NCBI GenBank assembly: GCA_964478735.1
Contig: CAYZJB010000005.1
Span: 11,631-75,630, forward strand
Direction of reading: 5' to 3'
From: CAYZJB01 sp964478735
GTDB taxonomy: Bacteria > CLD3 > SB21
Length of the DNA: 64,000 nt
Shown here: positions 61,303 through 64,000 of the stretch, one piece after another
Position numbering within the stretch: the stretch's first letter is position 1
How the letters are laid out: every line of letters starts with the position of its first letter
Position numbers and translations under genes: made by a program
The notes under the pieces: generated by a model
The model's database searches: none
Told to the model about the DNA's origin: nothing
The model's input: only the letters and a program-made list of their open reading frames with translations

Positions 61303-62470
61303 GCATCGTCATTCCGCAAAATTCAGCCAGTCGCTTCATGGCTTCGGCCAGCCGCTCTTCGTCCGTCGTCAGCGAGATACGGAAGAAATTTCCGGCCGAT
61401 TGTCCGAGACCGCTTCCGGGAGTGATGACGACGCCGGTTGCTTTCAACAGGTCTTTTGCAAAGACCATCGAATCGACGTGGGAAGGTAACTCGGCCCACA
61501 CGTAGATCGTTGCCGACGGGCGGCGTGCATGAAGTCCGGCAGAATCCAATCGATCCATCACGATGTCGCGCCGTTTTCGGTAGAGGGCGATCAACGGTGA
61601 TGTCAATTCTTCCAACCGGTCGAGCGCAAAAGCGGCGGCTTCCTGAATGGCGAGGAAGACACCGGTATCGACGTTGGTTTTGATTCGCGTCAGGCCGTGA
61701 ATCAGCGATGCTTCGCCGACAGCAAAACCAATCCGCCATCCCGTCATGTTGAATGTCTTGGAGAGTGAGTGGAATTCAATACCGCATTCGAGAGCCCCCT
61801 CGGCCTGAAGGAAACTCGGCGGCGGTGTATCGAAAAAAAGCTCCTGATATGCGGCGTCGTGTGCGGCGATGAGACGGTGTCGTCTAGCAAAATCGGCCAG
61901 TCTCTGGAAATCATCCTGTCGGGCTTCCGCGGCCGTCGGGTTATTCGGATAATTGAAAAATATCAATCTCGATCTTTCCAGGATCCGGTCGTCCAAAGTG
62001 TCCAGAGGCATTCGGTAATCGTTGTTTTTCAATAAAGGCATCGGATGATACGTCGCTCCCGACAGGACGGTTCCGGTAATATACGCAGGATATGCGGGGT
62101 CCGGGCCGAGGACGACGTCGCCGGGATTGACGAAGGCGAGCGGGAAGTGGGCGATGCCTTCTTTGGAACCGATCAGGGGGATGAGATTTTTGGTTGGATC
62201 GATCGTCACGTGGAACCGTCGCGTGAGGTATGCGCTGACGCTCTGCCGAAACTTATCCGATCCGCTCTGGTACGGGTATCGATGGTTTTTTGGGTTTTTC
62301 AACGCTTCGATGAAAGCGTGGATAATGGGTGCAGGAGTCGGTTGATCCGGGTCACCAACGCCCAGATCGATCACGTCCTGTCCACGTAAAATCGCTTCGC
62401 GCTTCATTCGATCGACTTCGGCGAAGAGATGAACGGGTAATATTTGAAATCGCTCGGCGAGTTTGTACAT
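61295..62470 (-). CDS. dapL: LL-diaminopimelate aminotransferase-like class I/II aminotransferase
   Basis: 391 residues from the ATG at 62470 (a TTG at 62494 is the alternative). PLP lysine in EFHSLSKTFNMTGWRIGFAVG near residue 230; DLGVGDPDQPTPAPII, HRYPYQSG, LIGSKEGIAHFPLAFVNPGDVVLGPDPAYPAY and FNYPNNPT match the DapL-type subfamily that converts tetrahydrodipicolinate directly to LL-diaminopimelate. A general aspartate-family aminotransferase cannot be excluded. It is the first gene of the fol operon; a promoter for the opposite direction overlaps its start region. Confidence 0.78.
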   Translation of the reverse strand: MYKLAERFQILPVHLFAEVDRMKREAILRGQDVIDLGVGDPDQPTPAPIIHAFIEALKNPKNHRYPYQSGSDKFRQSVSAYLTRRFHVTIDPTKNLIPLIGSKEGIAHFPLAFVNPGDVVLGPDPAYPAYITGTVLSGATYHPMPLLKNNDYRMPLDTLDDRILERSRLIFFNYPNNPTAAEARQDDFQRLADFARRHRLIAAHDAAYQELFFDTPPPSFLQAEGALECGIEFHSLSKTFNMTGWRIGFAVGEASLIHGLTRIKTNVDTGVFLAIQEAAAFALDRLEELTSPLIALYRKRRDIVMDRLDSAGLHARRPSATIYVWAELPSHVDSMVFAKDLLKATGVVITPGSGLGQSAGNFFRISLTTDEERLAEAMKRLAEFCGMTMHG

Positions 62471-62487
62471 GGGGCCGTGTTGGAAGG

Positions 62488-62516
62488 TTGACAATGAGTG
62501 GACTAGACGCTATATT
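62488..62516 (+). promoter_or_regulatory. consensus sigma70 promoter of the TPR gene
   Basis: TTGACA (62488-62493), 17-bp spacer, TATATT (62511-62516). It lies 264 bases before the ATG at 62780, giving a long leader. It overlaps the start region of the divergent dapL. Confidence 0.8.
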
Positions 62517-62519
62517 AAT

Positions 62520-62779
62520 CTCGCGATAAACAATATATTATCGCCGAGTCTGACATTCAAGATCAAGAGTTGCTTCGACTCGTTGAAAATGGCGCAACGG
62601 CGCCTGCGTTTTGATGACTCTATCCTTGCACATCTCAAGAGTTCCATCACGCGCAATCCAGATGTCGACTCCGTACCACACGGTGAACTCACTTTAAGAA
62701 AGGCTGGGGCGGGAAACCGGTGAGTTCAAACATGTAGTTCAACGGATGCGTACGCGCATCGAGAGGATGGAGTTCATAC
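62520..62779 (+). promoter_or_regulatory. long structured 5' leader, candidate RNA switch
   Basis: Elements seen: CTCGCGATAA (62520-62529) pairing with TTATCG(C)CGAG (62538-62548); TGAACTCAC (62684-62692) pairing with GTGAGTTCA (62720-62728); GATGCG/CGCATC (62745-62760, loop TACG); CATGTA (62731-62736) pairing with TACATG across the start codon (62777-62782). TGAACTC can instead pair with GAGTTCA at 62770-62776, beside the ribosome binding site (62761-62772). No known riboswitch class recognised. No convincing gene is read in this interval. Confidence 0.45.
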
Positions 62780-63922
62780 ATGTCTAGTGGAGCGGATGTT
62801 GGGTTAAATACCAACGTACACGTTGGAAAGAAAACCTTCCACGTGCAAACGGCGACCCTTGCCCACAAAAAGGTCGTCAAGTGCGAGATTTACGAGCACG
62901 GGAAAGTCCTGACGGTGTTCGAGTATACGTTTGAGGAGTTGGGCATCTCAAACGGCATCCATCCTTCCGAACTGCAGCATCTCGTCAACGATATTCATCA
63001 CGAAACGGCCGCAGACATCGAACTTCTCTTCGAGATGTCTGAAAAGATCAAAACCGTCAAACATCCGTATTCCAACAATAAGATGGGATCGGTTTTTCTG
63101 ACCTGGCACATGTTGCCCGAAGCGGTCCGGGAATTTGAGACGGCCATCAAACACGATCCGAACTTTGTCGAGGCCTATGTTAACTTGGGCCGTGCCTATC
63201 TGGAAAACGACGAACCCCAAAAAGCCATCGATACGCTGAAAACCGCCCTTCAGATCAAGGAAGGCTTTCCGGACGTTTTTAATTATATGGGAGTGGCCTT
63301 TACCGAGATATCGGAGTTTGAAAAAGCGTTTGAGTGCTTCGGACAGGCATGCCAGATCAACGAACAATTTTATGAAGCGTATATCAACCGGGCACTGGCG
63401 CAAATCAAAGGCGTCAAAGTGATCTCCAACCCTGACGACAATGACTTTCAGAAACGCCTGCTCGATGACGTGCGCAAGGCGTTCGAAATCATTGGCGGAG
63501 ACAGCGTTCAGACGTATCAGCGCGTGTTCAAGTCGATTCAGCTCAAACAATACGAGGTGGCGGCTTTCCTGCTCCATGATCTGAAAAAACAATTGAAGAA
63601 AGATCGGAGCATTGTCGAGATCACCGATCTCTTTTATTTGAAGTTCATGTTCGGTGGAGAGGGTAAAAACGACGATTTAATCTCGCGCTACGAGAAGATG
63701 TTGATCGACCGGATCAAACATAATCCGCAATATGCCGATTTGCACAATACCCTCGGCATTTTACACATCATTCAATGTCGCAATTTTTTCCTTAAAGCCA
63801 TTGACGATTTTAAAAAGGCCATAGAGATCAATGACAGATACGACAGTGCAAAGAAAAACCTGAAGTTGGCAGAGAACGACGGGCGGGGATTTTTGATCCT
63901 TTTGAGGGCAATCTTAAAATAA
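62780..63922 (+). CDS. TPR repeat protein with small N-terminal beta domain
   Basis: 380 residues. The first ~60 (GLNTNVHVGKKTFHVQTATLAHKKVVKCEIYEHGKVLTVFEY) look like a small beta-rich domain of unknown family. A linker is followed by three or four TPR repeats (about 105-220: PEAVREFETAIKHDPNFVEAYVNLG, QKAIDTLKTALQIKEGFPDVFNYMG, EKAFECFGQACQINEQFYEAYINRA), a helical region, and a last TPR near the C-terminus (FLKAIDDFKKAIEINDRYDSA). No signal peptide, so cytoplasmic. A strong promoter and long leader precede it. Confidence 0.8.
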   Translation: MSSGADVGLNTNVHVGKKTFHVQTATLAHKKVVKCEIYEHGKVLTVFEYTFEELGISNGIHPSELQHLVNDIHHETAADIELLFEMSEKIKTVKHPYSNNKMGSVFLTWHMLPEAVREFETAIKHDPNFVEAYVNLGRAYLENDEPQKAIDTLKTALQIKEGFPDVFNYMGVAFTEISEFEKAFECFGQACQINEQFYEAYINRALAQIKGVKVISNPDDNDFQKRLLDDVRKAFEIIGGDSVQTYQRVFKSIQLKQYEVAAFLLHDLKKQLKKDRSIVEITDLFYLKFMFGGEGKNDDLISRYEKMLIDRIKHNPQYADLHNTLGILHIIQCRNFFLKAIDDFKKAIEINDRYDSAKKNLKLAENDGRGFLILLRAILK

Positions 63923-63972
63923 TCTTGACCATTCTACGCCGGGGACGTACCAGTCGGATAGAAGTCGCGGCC

Positions 63973-63997
63973 ATGAGCGTTGCATGCTCATTTTTTT
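63973..63997 (+). terminator. rho-independent terminator after the TPR gene
   Basis: Stem ATGAGC (63973-63978) and GCTCAT (63986-63991) with a 7-nt loop, followed by a T-run to 63997. No gene is seen in 63923-64000. Confidence 0.65.
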
Positions 63998-64000
63998 CAA

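Noticed and set aside
62463..62723. Forward ORF of 86 codons covering the leader of the TPR gene
   Set aside because: Its start lies upstream of the consensus promoter and inside dapL, it has no ribosome binding site, and the structured leader explains the sequence better.
62684..62728. Known riboswitch, SRP RNA, 6S RNA, tmRNA or RNase P RNA in the leader
   Set aside because: None of the conserved sequence blocks of those RNAs that I can recall is present; only the helices themselves are supported.

Overview
The window is chromosomal DNA of a Gram-negative (diderm) bacterium, GC roughly 50-55% by eye. Diderm envelope genes include lpxH, lnt, a TonB-dependent receptor with an N-terminal carboxypeptidase-regulatory-like domain, a porin-like barrel, mltD, mltG and an LpoA-like protein. 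A 14-blade-type propeller sensor, a lamin-tail/CARDB/FlgD-like secreted protein, a folB-folK-deoxynucleoside kinase string, DapL-type lysine biosynthesis and SpeA suggest a member of the Fibrobacteres-Chlorobi-Bacteroidetes superphylum or a neighbouring candidate phylum. Several promoters fit the ordinary sigma70 consensus (TTGACA, 17 bp, TATATT/TAATAT), which argues against a true Bacteroidetes. A run of exactly 100 N at 46354-46453 marks a scaffold join, so this is a draft or metagenome assembly.

Layout. 1-4868 is a dense forward operon (unknown partial gene, 3-methyladenine DNA glycosylase, DUF1232, valS, homocysteine methyltransferase). 4865-9742 is a signalling pair: a secreted two-component-type propeller sensor that carries a Hanks Ser/Thr kinase instead of a histidine kinase, followed by a GAF/sigma54 activator. 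9743-10619 holds two decayed genes, then a lipoprotein gene and a shared terminator. 16432-11506 (reverse) holds uvrB-TPR and an ECF sigma/anti-sigma/mobA operon. 16487-19341 is a promoter-led redox operon (di-haem cytochrome, Rieske protein, porin). tal, degP, a lamin-tail protein with an LpoA-like partner, rpsT, murE and a chemoreceptor follow.

30106-34042 is an accessory-looking stretch with small unknown genes, including two paralogues of an undescribed ~70-residue family. Then come a DinG-type helicase, a large TonB-dependent receptor, tRNA-Arg(CCG), a four-helix-bundle insertion gene flanked by small repeats, proS, an alpha/beta hydrolase, rnhB and rpsA.

45685-52503 (reverse) is one overlapping operon running speA-lnt-diguanylate cyclase-lpxH-MlaC/DUF3047 fusion, with DUF4349 beyond the assembly gap. 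52780-62470 holds cell-wall enzymes (M23 peptidase, mltD, mltG), a 28-residue lysine-rich protein missed by ordinary ORF cut-offs, and a tight reverse operon dapL-folB-folK-dNK-like-amrS-histidine kinase. The right end has a TPR gene behind a strong promoter and a ~260-nt leader with mutually exclusive pairings that could hide its ribosome binding site.

The best candidates for something new are the propeller-Hanks kinase/sigma54 activator pair, the switch-like leader at 62520-62779, the DHOR-Rieske-porin operon, the MlaC-DUF3047 fusion, the paralogous small-protein family, and two enzymes with altered key motifs (MurE without DNPR, a deoxynucleoside kinase without a P-loop). No CRISPR array, rRNA, intact insertion sequence or prophage was seen.
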